Assembly: GCF_025628885.1 (NCBI RefSeq)
Contig: NZ_JAOTIF010000028.1
Span: 1 to 64,000, forward strand
Length of the DNA stretch: 64,000 nucleotides
From: Paraflavisolibacter caeni
GTDB lineage: Bacteria > Bacteroidota > Bacteroidia > Chitinophagales > Chitinophagaceae
Direction of reading: 5' to 3'
Positions 9,989-19,214 of this stretch are shown here, piece by piece. How positions within the stretch are numbered: position 1 is the stretch's first letter; each line of letters opens with the position of its first letter. The notes beneath the pieces are model-generated. The model ran no database searches, had not been told where the DNA came from, and saw only the letters and a list, made by a program, of their open reading frames with translations. Both the position numbers and the translations under genes were made by a program.

Positions 9989-12406
9989 TTATGTTTTAGG
10001 TTTATAAAATGTTTGCAAACGCAGTATTGTCAAAGAATTACCCGGAAATGAAAGGATAATTTTGGTTCCTGAAAATTTCACATTTTCTGTTTTTGGGGAA
10101 ACTTTAGTGGGTTGTTCCATTGTATTTTCATCCAGCGGACTGGCGGAAGTGAGAATAAAAGACTTTCCTCTTCCTGTAAGATTTTCAGCACCCGACAGGT
10201 TAATTTCTGTTTTTACAGCGCCGGCTGCCGCGTTAACAACCTTAAGAATAATATCGCCCGAACGTTCATCATTAGTTGCACTTACGCAAATACTACTGGT
10301 TTTTATACCTGGATTGGATATTTCCTGAATGAGCTTACCATCAAGGTAGCCTTTAGCAGCGCCCCCTTTAACTTCAACTTTAATATCATACCACCGACCA
10401 GCTTCTATACTTCCGGGAACGCTTTGCCTGCTGAACCCATTGTCTAACACAAATTCGGTGTTTTTATTACCGCCGATTTCCCAGCGCATCTGATCATCTT
10501 TATTCTGGTTCCGGAAATAAACCAGGATACCATTATCGCCGGAAATTTTACGTCCTTTGAAGGTAATTGTATAATCGGTCCATGATTTGTCGCCGAAAAA
10601 AACTGAAGTATTAGTACCTGTTGCTGACTGACGAAGTACGCCGTCTTTTACCAACCACTCGCCGCCTGCTTTTTGCCAATCATCAATATTCTTTGTAAAA
10701 TCAGATTGAAACAAAACACGGCCATCAGATGCAAGTACTTTTAAATCTTTAAACTCCGCAGAGTTGTTCGCGGTGCCCAATCCAAGGCCTCCTTTGTTAT
10801 AAAATGTCAACAGAGGCGCTCCTTCTACGTTTACAGGCAGGGAAACAGTACCCTGATTCTGCGCAAACAGTTGCTGCACATAGTAGCCCGGCAAGCCGTA
10901 CCAGCGATAGCTATCAAAATTGATCAGGTTTATTGGCCAAACTTTATGGTTCACATTACAGAACAAGGGTGCATAGGCACTCATCGTAACCACATCTGAG
11001 TTTCGTTCCAGGCCTGTCATCCAGGCAGCCTCGCCAATAGCCCCTCTCAGGTTACCGTTTCCAGTTTTACTTGTTACTGCATATTCGCCAACAAATATTT
11101 TCGGGCCTTTTCTATCGTAATTGTCATACTTGTTTGTGTTCATGATAAACCACTCAGGATTATCATAATAATGTTCATCAATAAGGTCGGGCAGAGGGTC
11201 TTTGGGATATCCTCCCCAATTGTTGACAATAAGTGTAATTTCAGGATACTTTGAGCGGATTGCCTCAGCAATAAGCCTCCATCGTTCGGCGTACTGGTCG
11301 CCGCCGTTTTCGTTTCCTATCTCAATATATTTCATGCTGAACGGTTTTGGATGACCATTCTTAGCACGAATGCTTCCCCAAACAGAGTTCTCTGGTCCAT
11401 TGGCATATTCCATAGCATCTAATGCATCCTGTACCCATTGGCCCATTTGATCCATAGGCACAAAGTCCTTATGCGAAATACCTGCATTTATACAGAACAA
11501 TGGCTCGGCACCAAGGTCTTCGGCCAGTTGCAGATACTCGTGAAAACCTAATCCCCGGCTAGCATTGTAGCCCCAAAAATTCCATGAAGAGGTACGTGTA
11601 TCGATATTCCCAACTGTTTTTTTCCAGTTGTTCATTTGCCTGAAATGGTCTCCCTCTACCCAACAACCGCCCGGGAACCTGAAAACTTTAGGCTGCATGG
11701 CATTGAGGGCCCCCGCCAAGTCCCTCCGGAGCCCATGGCCTTTCCATGTTTGATCAGGTATGAGCGAAACCATATCCATATATAGGCGGCCATTACCATT
11801 AGCTCCTATCTCAATACGGGCTTTGGGGTCGCTGCCTTCCGCAGTTAAATTAACTGTATAATATTTCCATCCCGCATCAAAGCCTTTTACCTCAGCACTG
11901 GCCAGTTCAGTACCGGCAGCACTTACTATACTAACCTTTAGCGGCGCACTGAAGCCTTCCCCGCTACGTGCTGCTAATTTGAACGTATATGAGTTGCCTT
12001 TAACGATACTCATACCCCAGAAACCCCTATTTTCGAGCTTAAATTCTCCCCGAACCTGAATGGAAAGATATTTCCGATTGAAGACGTTTAGCCCTCCCGT
12101 TGGCGGGTACAACGCATCAACATTAATAACCGAAGCGCTGCTGGCTCCGTTCAGATTTATAAACTTCCAGTTTTGAAGCGTATCAGAATCTTCGAACGAA
12201 CGATTCCTGATAAGCTCCGGATAGAGGCCTCCATCGCTTGAATGGTTAATATCTTCGAAAAAAGCCCCGAATAATGTTGATGGGATACGATGTCCCGGCC
12301 TGTTCACTTCAACAGTTATTTTAGCCTTATCTGCTTTGTTTGGTTGAGCGTTTAGAACTGAGCTTAATGTCAATAAAAACAAGCCTGCAATAAGTGGTTT
12401 ATTCAT
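9989..12406 (-). CDS. GH51 alpha-L-arabinofuranosidase with additional binding domains
   Basis: An 805-aa secreted exo-alpha-L-arabinofuranosidase with a signal peptide ending near VLNAQ. The N-terminus (TLFGAFFEDINHSSDGGLY) is characteristic of GH51. A CBM4/9-like beta-sandwich is inserted at about 60-215. EIGNENGG near residue 365 holds the acid/base Glu and KIFVGEYAV near 440 the nucleophile. The protein is longer than a plain GH51 (about 500-660 aa) because a LamG/concanavalin-like domain (about 540-720, starting around GLGLGTANN) is inserted in the C-terminal beta-sandwich, which resumes with SFPGNSLTILRLQTF. It would cleave arabinose from arabinosylated xyloglucan, arabinan or arabinoxylan fragments. 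Its last 30 or so residues recur as a relic at 48793-48905. Confidence 0.93.
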   Translation of the reverse strand: MNKPLIAGLFLLTLSSVLNAQPNKADKAKITVEVNRPGHRIPSTLFGAFFEDINHSSDGGLYPELIRNRSFEDSDTLQNWKFINLNGASSASVINVDALYPPTGGLNVFNRKYLSIQVRGEFKLENRGFWGMSIVKGNSYTFKLAARSGEGFSAPLKVSIVSAAGTELASAEVKGFDAGWKYYTVNLTAEGSDPKARIEIGANGNGRLYMDMVSLIPDQTWKGHGLRRDLAGALNAMQPKVFRFPGGCWVEGDHFRQMNNWKKTVGNIDTRTSSWNFWGYNASRGLGFHEYLQLAEDLGAEPLFCINAGISHKDFVPMDQMGQWVQDALDAMEYANGPENSVWGSIRAKNGHPKPFSMKYIEIGNENGGDQYAERWRLIAEAIRSKYPEITLIVNNWGGYPKDPLPDLIDEHYYDNPEWFIMNTNKYDNYDRKGPKIFVGEYAVTSKTGNGNLRGAIGEAAWMTGLERNSDVVTMSAYAPLFCNVNHKVWPINLINFDSYRWYGLPGYYVQQLFAQNQGTVSLPVNVEGAPLLTFYNKGGLGLGTANNSAEFKDLKVLASDGRVLFQSDFTKNIDDWQKAGGEWLVKDGVLRQSATGTNTSVFFGDKSWTDYTITFKGRKISGDNGILVYFRNQNKDDQMRWEIGGNKNTEFVLDNGFSRQSVPGSIEAGRWYDIKVEVKGGAAKGYLDGKLIQEISNPGIKTSSICVSATNDERSGDIILKVVNAAAGAVKTEINLSGAENLTGRGKSFILTSASPLDENTMEQPTKVSPKTENVKFSGTKIILSFPGNSLTILRLQTFYKPKT

Positions 12407-12442
12407 TTTCCTTTTTATTAATCTTAATGGTTGTTACCTCTT

Positions 12443-12889
12443 TTATATCACAAATTCATGAAAGGACTTATCGCTATGAATAGGGTAGGCAAAATCTTTG
12501 TTTGCCTGCACTTGTTGCACCTGCCATTTCATATTGGATTGGCCCGAAGCCTGCCAGACATCACCGATCAAAATTCCTCTTAGCTTGATTCCGGAATCCG
12601 GTTTTCCTGATTCAAAAACTTCAAGATCATATGGGCCACCTTCTCTTCTTTTGGGAAAGTATAGCATCCAATTTCCCTGCTTGTCGGCTTTTGTAGAAAC
12701 ACGTATCGTTCCAAGGTTTGCTATAACCACTGATCCAGGAGTTGCCTTTCCCCAAACCGGTATTGTTATGCCTCTTTGCAAAACCATACTATCTCTAAAT
12801 ACTTTAGGTAAAGTGATTTTAGCATAACACAAGGACTGGAAAAAGAATATTGCAGAAAATACGACCAATATCTTTTTATTTATTTTCAT
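12443..12889 (-). pseudogene. Truncated sialate O-acetylesterase-type gene (N-terminal fragment)
   Basis: About 148 codons that match, nearly residue for residue, the start of the intact 9-O-acetylesterase-like protein at 42029-43984. Shared features are the signal peptide (NKKIL..FSAIFFFQSL), ITLPKVF, MVLQR, IPVWGKA and GDVWQASGQSNM. After WQVQQVQANKDF the similarity stops and the frame ends, so most of the SGNH hydrolase domain, including the catalytic Asp and His, is missing. The fragment keeps the catalytic Ser motif but cannot be an active esterase. The preferred start is the ATG at 12889. A GH3 C-terminal relic lies just upstream, so this mirrors the intact GH3-acetylesterase pair. Confidence 0.85.
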
Positions 12890-12956
12890 CTTTATTCCCA
12901 TTGCAAAAAAGTATTTATTAGAAGCACAAAAGCTTCAATAGAGAAACTAAAAGCCA

Positions 12957-13150
12957 ATTCTTGGACAGTAATTTTCAGTGTCTGAGACATATTATCTGAA
13001 GAGTTTTCCAATTGCAGGATACAATCTCCCGCCTCAACATTCCATTCCTTTTTTGATTCGTCCTAGAAAGCGAGATCAGCAACTTTCACATTGAACGTTG
13101 CCACACTTTTAGTTCTCTCGAAGTATTTCCTGAGCTTACAGAAATTACAA
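12957..13150 (-). pseudogene. GH3 C-terminal relic
   Basis: The minus strand encodes TKSVATFNVKVADLAF, an in-frame TAG, then DESKKEWNVEAGD and QTLKITVQ. This is a near copy of the last 55-60 residues of the GH3 enzyme at 44021-46207 (fibronectin III-like C-terminal domain). The DNA similarity is visible directly, for example TTGGACAGTAATTTTCAGTG in both places. The piece is about 70 bp upstream of the truncated acetylesterase, as in the intact pair, where the gap between the two start-stop boundaries is shorter. The rest of GH3 is missing. Confidence 0.8.
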
Positions 13151-13304
13151 CCGAATGTTCGTTTGCAAAGGGCTTGGCTCGAACATTCAAAGAGATCTTT
13201 CCACTTCCCTTTATTGTGGAAGCAGTCTTCTTGCAGGATGCCATGACCAAAACTACCAGCAGGATAATTATATATTGTCTTTGAGCCTTTACGTATCTAT
13301 TTAT
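13130..13304 (-). pseudogene. Orphan lipoprotein N-terminus
   Basis: The minus strand reads QRQYIIILLVVLVMASCKK, a type II (lipoprotein) signal peptide with lipobox-like MASC, followed by TASTIKGSGKISLNV and about 30 more residues. There is no ATG in frame (the likely position is now ATA), and the frame runs into the GH3 relic and stops at 13086-13088. The parent protein is not recognised. It appears to be a fragment joined to the GH3 relic by deletion. Confidence 0.5.
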
Positions 13305-13325
13305 GAGCGTTTATTCATTGTTAAA

Positions 13326-13366
13326 AACCTGCAGGTGCATCAACTTTCGTTGAACACCCGCAGGTT
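13326..13366 (-). terminator. Rho-independent terminator after the SusE-like gene
   Basis: The stem AACCTGCAGGTG pairs with CACCCGCAGGTT (one mismatch), and the minus strand continues into TTTTT. It sits about 100 bp after the SusE-like lipoprotein stop and would separate GH31-SusC-SusD-SusE from the relics and GH51. Confidence 0.75.
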
Positions 13367-13468
13367 GACCCATTGCTTCTATGAGAGCCTTTTATTCATT
13401 AAATTAAACCGATTCTGGTCTCATGTAATGGAATACCTCCAATCTTCTTTTCCCCATTCTTTGCTTCA

Positions 13469-14278
13469 CTATTCAGAGTAGTAGTTATAAATCAACCATG
13501 TTCCATCATTTCTTACCACTGTTAATTGCAGTTTGTTATCTGTAAGTGTTTTGATACGAATATCCTTTTTCCAATTGGCTACCTGAGGGCCTTGCCCCTT
13601 ACTATTGTCGTGAAGTACTTCAGCGCCAATAGTGGTCAGGGTTTTAGCTTTGAGGTCAATCGCAACTTTACCTGTTCCTGATAATGCCGGAAACATTAAA
13701 TTATTCGATTTAAAATTGGGGTTTCCAATCAGGTCAAACGTCATGGTTCCATAATCACCTTTCTCAACTACCCAATCGGCCCAACCTGCATCCCATTGCC
13801 AACTGTAATTGGCGCCGGCAAAAGATACCGGGCCATTAAAATATTTACTTTTTCCATCAGCGTCCACATCAAGATGCCATGTTTTTGATTTTCCTAATCC
13901 CCCGGTTAGGTTCACCCACAAAGGATCGCTCACCGTCTTTTCATCAATCGTAGTGATTTTTACTATTACTGAATCGGCATATACAAGGCCACCACGGCTT
14001 TCCACAGCATATTTAATGGTATAATCACCTGGAAAAGGAATGTTTATAGTGTCCGTTAACTTGATGGAATTACCGGAAGGCGATACCCAATAGGGCGTAG
14101 CATTTGGAGTAAGGCTTTTGAGAACGATGTCATTGGGGTTCTTAGCGCTTGGGGTGACGGTAAATTTCAATGCACCTTTATCTAATGCGGGGCCGAGTTC
14201 CATCTTTTCGGGGCTGCAACCGGAAAACATGGTGATTAACCCGCAAACTGCTATTATAGAATGAATTAACTTTTTCAT
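13469..14278 (-). CDS. SusE/SusF-position surface glycan-binding lipoprotein
   Basis: About 269 aa. The ATG at 14278 gives a proper lipoprotein signal (KKLIHSIIAVCGLITMFSGC, lipobox FSGC); the longer frame from 14314 only adds a non-signal extension. A PKD-like beta-sandwich (about residues 30-115, with PGDYTIKYAVESRGG) precedes a beta-rich C-terminal half (about 125-269) with many Trp residues (WQWDAGWADWVVEKGDYG). That half resembles domains placed after SusD in other plant-glycan loci. It lies 30 bp after the SusD gene. The role as an outer-surface binding protein working with the SusCD transporter is inferred from signal, order and composition. No catalytic motif is seen. Confidence 0.75.
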   Translation of the reverse strand: MKKLIHSIIAVCGLITMFSGCSPEKMELGPALDKGALKFTVTPSAKNPNDIVLKSLTPNATPYWVSPSGNSIKLTDTINIPFPGDYTIKYAVESRGGLVYADSVIVKITTIDEKTVSDPLWVNLTGGLGKSKTWHLDVDADGKSKYFNGPVSFAGANYSWQWDAGWADWVVEKGDYGTMTFDLIGNPNFKSNNLMFPALSGTGKVAIDLKAKTLTTIGAEVLHDNSKGQGPQVANWKKDIRIKTLTDNKLQLTVVRNDGTWLIYNYYSE

Positions 14279-14307
14279 GTATACTAATTTTTGATGAAAT
14301 AAAACAA

Positions 14308-15897
14308 CTACCATCCTGCATTTTGTTTCAACACACCATTCGATAAAGTGATTTGCGAATAAGGTATCTGAGACAAACCTTTGGTTTCGGTGATCTTTGC
14401 CGCAGTAATAGTTTTGGTTGCATTCACGCCACCATTTTGAAGCGTAACGGATTCAGCAATGGTGGATGCAGCAGTGCTCACGCCCTGGCGCAGCAAATCC
14501 CAGTAACGAATGCCTTCTCCAAAAAACTCGAGTTTTCTTTCATTCATAATATTTGCCTGGTTTACCGGTATTTGAACGAAGTTGGAACCGAATGCTCTCT
14601 GGCGTACTGCATCAAAATATTGCTGTGCATTTGGAGAACCTAATTCAGCAGCCATCAACAACACATCTGCATAGCGGATAGAAACATAATCCTCATACTG
14701 GCTGATCATGAAACTTACACCACCCATTTTTTCGGCAAGGCTTGTACCTGAGGCATCAGCCATTGGAGTGTATTTCTTCATGTAATAACCGGTGTATTCT
14801 CTCTGGTCATCTTTCTTTTTAAAATCAAGATTTTCATCTACAATAGAAATGATAGAAGCACTCCTTCTTGTATCGTTTGCATCATAAGCGTTCCAAAGTT
14901 TGGGATTCACGGTTCCGCCTCCCCATCCTAAGCCGTAAGGAGCGATCGCCTGGCTCCGGATGCCAAACATCACGAGCCATTGATTGCCATCAACATTGCC
15001 GTTCCAGTCGCTAGTGTACGTGTATTTGATAGCAAAAACAGTTTCTTTGTTATCTTCTCCTACATAATTAGCAGGTGATGCCGCAGGCCACAGATTTGCA
15101 AAATTGCTAACCAGGCCAAAACCTCCATTTGATATGACATCTTCCAAATATGTGAGGGCTTGCTCCTTAGTAACAGCTCCTACTAAATCAGGTTTATTAT
15201 AGTATCCGGTGTAATAAAGGAACACACGGCCAATCATTGATTCAGCAGCCCATTTGGTTATCCTTCCACGAGTGGCAGAAGCTTGTGCGCCATAACTTGT
15301 GGATGGAAGATTAGACGCAGCAAATTTTAAATCCTGCGCAATGAGGCTGTAAACGCTGTCAGGACTTGCCTGCGGAACATTCTCCGTTGAAGGTTTGGTG
15401 AGCAATGGAATATTGCCCCACAATCTTACCATATCAAAATAGCAATAAGCACGAATGAACTTTGCTTCTGATTCATAAATTTTACGCATTGCTTCCTGTC
15501 CCTTCCAGTCTACCTGGTCAAGACGGCTCAACAACAAATTAGTACGGTAGATGGTATTGTAATAAGACGCCCAGTTATCCTTATATAGGTCTTGATCGAC
15601 TGGCGAACGAAGCTTGTCAAATTCATCTATCATGGAATAGCCAAATCCATCGGCATTGCCTGTGGCACCAAATGCATTATCTGACATTACTTCTGAAGTG
15701 ACAGGGAAGGCAATTCCGCCATAAAGACGTTGCAATCCATCATAACAACCTACCAATGCTTTGTAGGCTTCGTTAGGCGTTTGATAAAAATTCTGTTCCG
15801 AAACAGTTGACACGTCCTCCGTCTCGAGGAAGCTTTTTTTACAGGCAGCCAGCGACAACAGGGCGATGACAGGGATATATAATTTTAATTTTTTCAT
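14308..15897 (-). CDS. SusD/RagB-like starch-binding-type outer membrane lipoprotein
   Basis: A 529-aa SusD-family lipoprotein. The signal peptide has lipobox LAAC at about residue 19 followed by KKSFLETEDVS, the usual SusD start. The all-helical TPR core contains EAKFIRAYCYFDMVRLWG (about 145), and the C-terminal SusD signature includes NERKLEFFGEGIRYWDLLRQG (about 455-475). It would cap the SusC barrel at 16024-19158 and deliver oligosaccharides to it. It is separated from SusC by a 126-bp gap containing an inverted repeat. The ligand cannot be read from sequence; neighbours suggest xyloglucan-type oligosaccharides. Confidence 0.93.
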   Translation of the reverse strand: MKKLKLYIPVIALLSLAACKKSFLETEDVSTVSEQNFYQTPNEAYKALVGCYDGLQRLYGGIAFPVTSEVMSDNAFGATGNADGFGYSMIDEFDKLRSPVDQDLYKDNWASYYNTIYRTNLLLSRLDQVDWKGQEAMRKIYESEAKFIRAYCYFDMVRLWGNIPLLTKPSTENVPQASPDSVYSLIAQDLKFAASNLPSTSYGAQASATRGRITKWAAESMIGRVFLYYTGYYNKPDLVGAVTKEQALTYLEDVISNGGFGLVSNFANLWPAASPANYVGEDNKETVFAIKYTYTSDWNGNVDGNQWLVMFGIRSQAIAPYGLGWGGGTVNPKLWNAYDANDTRRSASIISIVDENLDFKKKDDQREYTGYYMKKYTPMADASGTSLAEKMGGVSFMISQYEDYVSIRYADVLLMAAELGSPNAQQYFDAVRQRAFGSNFVQIPVNQANIMNERKLEFFGEGIRYWDLLRQGVSTAASTIAESVTLQNGGVNATKTITAAKITETKGLSQIPYSQITLSNGVLKQNAGW

Positions 15898-15939
15898 CTG
15901 AATAACTTTTTATTTTATTATTTGCCAGATGGAACTCCG

Positions 15940-15990
15940 CATGATAAATTTTCATGACACGCTGTGTTTAATAATGAAAATTTTATCGTG
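15940..15990 (-). repeat. Inverted repeat in the SusC-SusD gap
   Basis: CATGATAAATTTTCAT and ATGAAAATTTTATCGTG form an AT-rich stem of about 15 bp with one bulge and one mismatch. There is no T-run after it. It may stabilise an mRNA end or partly terminate transcription between SusC and SusD, but its function is unknown. Confidence 0.45.
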
Positions 15991-16023
15991 CTTCGTTTCA
16001 TGATTCTCATTTTCAAGTTTTGA

Positions 16024-19000
16024 TTAAAAACGAATGTTTGCACCTACCATCAGGGTTCTTGGTCTTGGATAGTAACCTAAGTCTACGCCTGATGAATATT
16101 CCTCATTGTGTCCAATTTCGGGATCCATTCCATTGTATTTGGTAAATGTGAAAGCATTCAATACAGAAGCGTACAGTCTTACCTTGCTGAGGTAATTTTT
16201 CTTTGCCATCCCCGCAAAATCATAACCAAGCGTAATGGTGCTGATGCGCAGGTAGCTGCCATCATAAATGTACAGGTCAGAGAACTGTGCCCAGTTGGTA
16301 CCTTCTGCTGTTACTCTTGGAATTTTGTTTGAAGTTCCCTCACCTGTCCAACGATTTAGGATTTCTGAGGAGTAATTACCAAGACCACCAGGCCCCCTCC
16401 ATGATTGAACCAATTGATTACCGGCAACACCTGAAGCCTGTACCCCGAAATCAAAGCCTTTGTAGTCAAGTGATACATTGAAACCGAAAATAAAATTAGG
16501 ATTGGGGTCACCGATCATTGTTCTGTCATCATTATTAATAGCTCCGTCTCCATTCAAATCAACATAACGAAGATCACCGGCTTTTGCATCAGGCTGAATG
16601 AGCCTGCCCGTTTTGTCAACATAAGAATTGACTTCGGCTTGTGTTTGGAAAACACCCGCTGTTTTTAAACCCCAGAAATAACCAACAGGGAAGCCGCTTT
16701 CCGCCCGGTAAAATTCAAGAGAATTGGCGTACAAAACGTTGCTATTGCCGTGAATGATGTGGTCCTTCGTAGGAATATTTCCAATCTTGTTCTTGTTATA
16801 GGAGCCATTGGCACCAATAGAATAATTGAAAAACTTGCCGATCGTGTTGTGATAATTCAGAGCCAGCTCTACGCCGGTATTCTTCACATCACCGCCATTG
16901 ATGTACATTTCCTTAGCACCGGTGGTGGCAAGAACGGGAATCTTAACCAGCCAGTTCTTTGTTGTTTTAATGTAATAATCGAAACTCACATTCAGTCTCT
17001 TCATCACGGTTGCATCAAAGCCAATGTTGGCTTGCTCTGATGTTTCCCATTTGATTGCAGGGTTTCCGATGGTTTCATCCGGCCTGGCACCCTGCACATT
17101 TGTAGTTGGTCCCTCACCAGATCCAAAACCATAGGAAGCCAGGTCAAATTTGATAAGCGACAAATATCTATTTCCAGGAATATTTTGATTACCTACCTGG
17201 CCCCAGCTTGCACGCAGTTTAAAGAAATCCAGGCCTTTGATATTTTGCATGAAGTTCTCTCTTGAAGCAATCCATCCTGCAGATACCGAAGGGAAGTAAC
17301 CCCAGCGATGACCTTGTGCAAAATTTGATGAACCATCGGCGCGGAACGTAGCATTCAACAAATATTTTTCCTGGAAGTTGTACTGCAATCTTCCGAAATA
17401 AGAATTCAAAGCGAATTCGAAAGGGCCGCCACTGTTACCAATGTGCGCAGATCCTGTGGCCCTGTTGTTGGCAACATTCAGATAGGCATGGTCCAGGTCA
17501 AGAAGACGCAAATCCCAATTTTCACCCCTCATACCTGAACCTTTTGTTTTCAACGATGAACTACCCGCCATTACACTGAAGCCGTGGTTCATTGCCACTT
17601 TAAAATCATAACTCAGTGTATTTTCAAATTGAAGGGTTGTACTGGTACCCATTGATTGATAAACTGTAGAGGTATCAACTTTTGCAAATTTTGAAAGATG
17701 GTATGGAGGAGTAAATCCGCGGCTTTGGTTGCTACTATAATTCAGGCCGAGGCTTGAACGAAGTTTCAGACCTTTGATTGGTTCAACTTGTAAATAAGCA
17801 TCTCCAAACAAACCCTGGTTACTGTTCCTTCCATTAGAACCATAGTACATAGCTGCATAAGGATTGGACGTACCGTCATCCCACTGGGCAGGACCTACCT
17901 GTCCGGGGTTCCATCGAAGACTGTCTGACCTGAAGAAATTGCCGTATGCATCATACATAGGCAGGAATGGAGATGTAGAAAAAGCAGAACGTAACGTGTT
18001 ATTGTACTGACCTCCGGTTTGAATGCCATGACTGTTTACATTATTAAACGTAAGATGCTCTCCAATCTTGATAACGTTCTGGTATAAACTGTGCTCAGAG
18101 TTCATTTTGAACGTATAGCGCTCATAATAGGAATTATCGGAACCACCAACAATTCCACCCTGGCTGGTATAGCCTAAAGATGTTGAATAAGTGGAACCGG
18201 CACTTCCGCCTGTTGCACCCACTACATAATTTTGGGTGGGAACGTTCTTCACGAACATTTGGTCAAGCCAGTTGGTATTTACAGGCAGGTTGTTGATTTC
18301 ATCATTAGTGAAGTAAGGAGCGTTACCCGAATTAACGGCCTGCTCATTCATGATGATGGCATACTCCTTTGCATTTAATAACTGCGCTTTTCTGGCAACA
18401 TTTTGAATACCGTAGTAAGCATCTAAAGTGATCTGTGCTTTTTGGTTCTGTCTTCCTGATCTTGTTGTAACCAGAATAACACCATTAGCTGCCCGTGAAC
18501 CATAAATAGCTGCGGATGCAGCATCTTTTAAAACATCGATGGATTCAATGTCAGCAGGATTGATCGATTTGATATCAATCCCCTGCACTCCATCAACAAT
18601 AAATAAGGGTCCAAAATCACCAATGGTACCTTTACCACGGATGATCACATTAAATCCATCTCCGGGTTGGCCTGAAGAAGAAGTGATCTGCACACCAGGA
18701 GCCTGTCCCTGCAAAGCCTGCAAAGCATTGGTTGTGCTTTGCTTTTGAAGGGCTTCACCTTTTACCTGCAGGTTGGCGCCGGTCACTAATTTTTTCTTTT
18801 GAACGCCATAGCCGATCACCACCACTTCGTCCATCCGGTTTTCGGCTTCCTGTAATTGAATGCTCACGGCACCAGCATTGCCTACTATTACCTCCCGGCT
18901 CTGGTAGCCTACCGAAGTGATCACCAACACATCACCCGGGGCGGCATCAATGGTAAAGCGGCCGGTTTCATCTGCAATGGTGGTTTTATTGGTCCCCTTA

Positions 19001-19158
19001 ACCGTTACAGTAGCACCAGCCATGGATGTAGCTGTTTTTTGGGAAGTGATCCTACCCGTTACCTTGGGGGTTTGTGCTAAGGCAGAATAGCCTAGCAAAA
19101 AGACGGAAATCATCGAACAAAGCAGTAATTGCAGTGTTTTCTTTTTTGATCTTTTCAT
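16024..19158 (-). CDS. SusC/RagA-type TonB-dependent outer membrane transporter
   Basis: About 1044 aa from the ATG at 19158, which gives a signal peptide (KKKTLQLLLCSMISVFLLGY..ALAQ). The frame to 19182 adds only a short unlikely leader. A carboxypeptidase-D-regulatory-like domain (about residues 35-115, TGRITSQKTATSMAGATV) is followed by the SusC motif DEVVVIGYGVQKKKLVTGA, the plug (APGVQITSSSGQPGDG, LFIVDGVQG) and a long barrel ending GANIRF. It imports oligosaccharides with SusD, powered by TonB. It lies 57 bp after the GH31 stop, consistent with one operon started by the promoter at 22103-22170. Confidence 0.95.
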   Translation of the reverse strand: MKRSKKKTLQLLLCSMISVFLLGYSALAQTPKVTGRITSQKTATSMAGATVTVKGTNKTTIADETGRFTIDAAPGDVLVITSVGYQSREVIVGNAGAVSIQLQEAENRMDEVVVIGYGVQKKKLVTGANLQVKGEALQKQSTTNALQALQGQAPGVQITSSSGQPGDGFNVIIRGKGTIGDFGPLFIVDGVQGIDIKSINPADIESIDVLKDAASAAIYGSRAANGVILVTTRSGRQNQKAQITLDAYYGIQNVARKAQLLNAKEYAIIMNEQAVNSGNAPYFTNDEINNLPVNTNWLDQMFVKNVPTQNYVVGATGGSAGSTYSTSLGYTSQGGIVGGSDNSYYERYTFKMNSEHSLYQNVIKIGEHLTFNNVNSHGIQTGGQYNNTLRSAFSTSPFLPMYDAYGNFFRSDSLRWNPGQVGPAQWDDGTSNPYAAMYYGSNGRNSNQGLFGDAYLQVEPIKGLKLRSSLGLNYSSNQSRGFTPPYHLSKFAKVDTSTVYQSMGTSTTLQFENTLSYDFKVAMNHGFSVMAGSSSLKTKGSGMRGENWDLRLLDLDHAYLNVANNRATGSAHIGNSGGPFEFALNSYFGRLQYNFQEKYLLNATFRADGSSNFAQGHRWGYFPSVSAGWIASRENFMQNIKGLDFFKLRASWGQVGNQNIPGNRYLSLIKFDLASYGFGSGEGPTTNVQGARPDETIGNPAIKWETSEQANIGFDATVMKRLNVSFDYYIKTTKNWLVKIPVLATTGAKEMYINGGDVKNTGVELALNYHNTIGKFFNYSIGANGSYNKNKIGNIPTKDHIIHGNSNVLYANSLEFYRAESGFPVGYFWGLKTAGVFQTQAEVNSYVDKTGRLIQPDAKAGDLRYVDLNGDGAINNDDRTMIGDPNPNFIFGFNVSLDYKGFDFGVQASGVAGNQLVQSWRGPGGLGNYSSEILNRWTGEGTSNKIPRVTAEGTNWAQFSDLYIYDGSYLRISTITLGYDFAGMAKKNYLSKVRLYASVLNAFTFTKYNGMDPEIGHNEEYSSGVDLGYYPRPRTLMVGANIRF

Positions 19159-19214
19159 ATAGAAGCGTTTGGGTTTAAACAATGAAAAAATAGAGGCTTA
19201 GATAAAATAGAGAT

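Noticed and set aside
13155-13481. 108-codon plus-strand frame
   Set aside because: It overlaps the relic region, a terminator hairpin and the end of the SusE-like gene, and resembles no protein.
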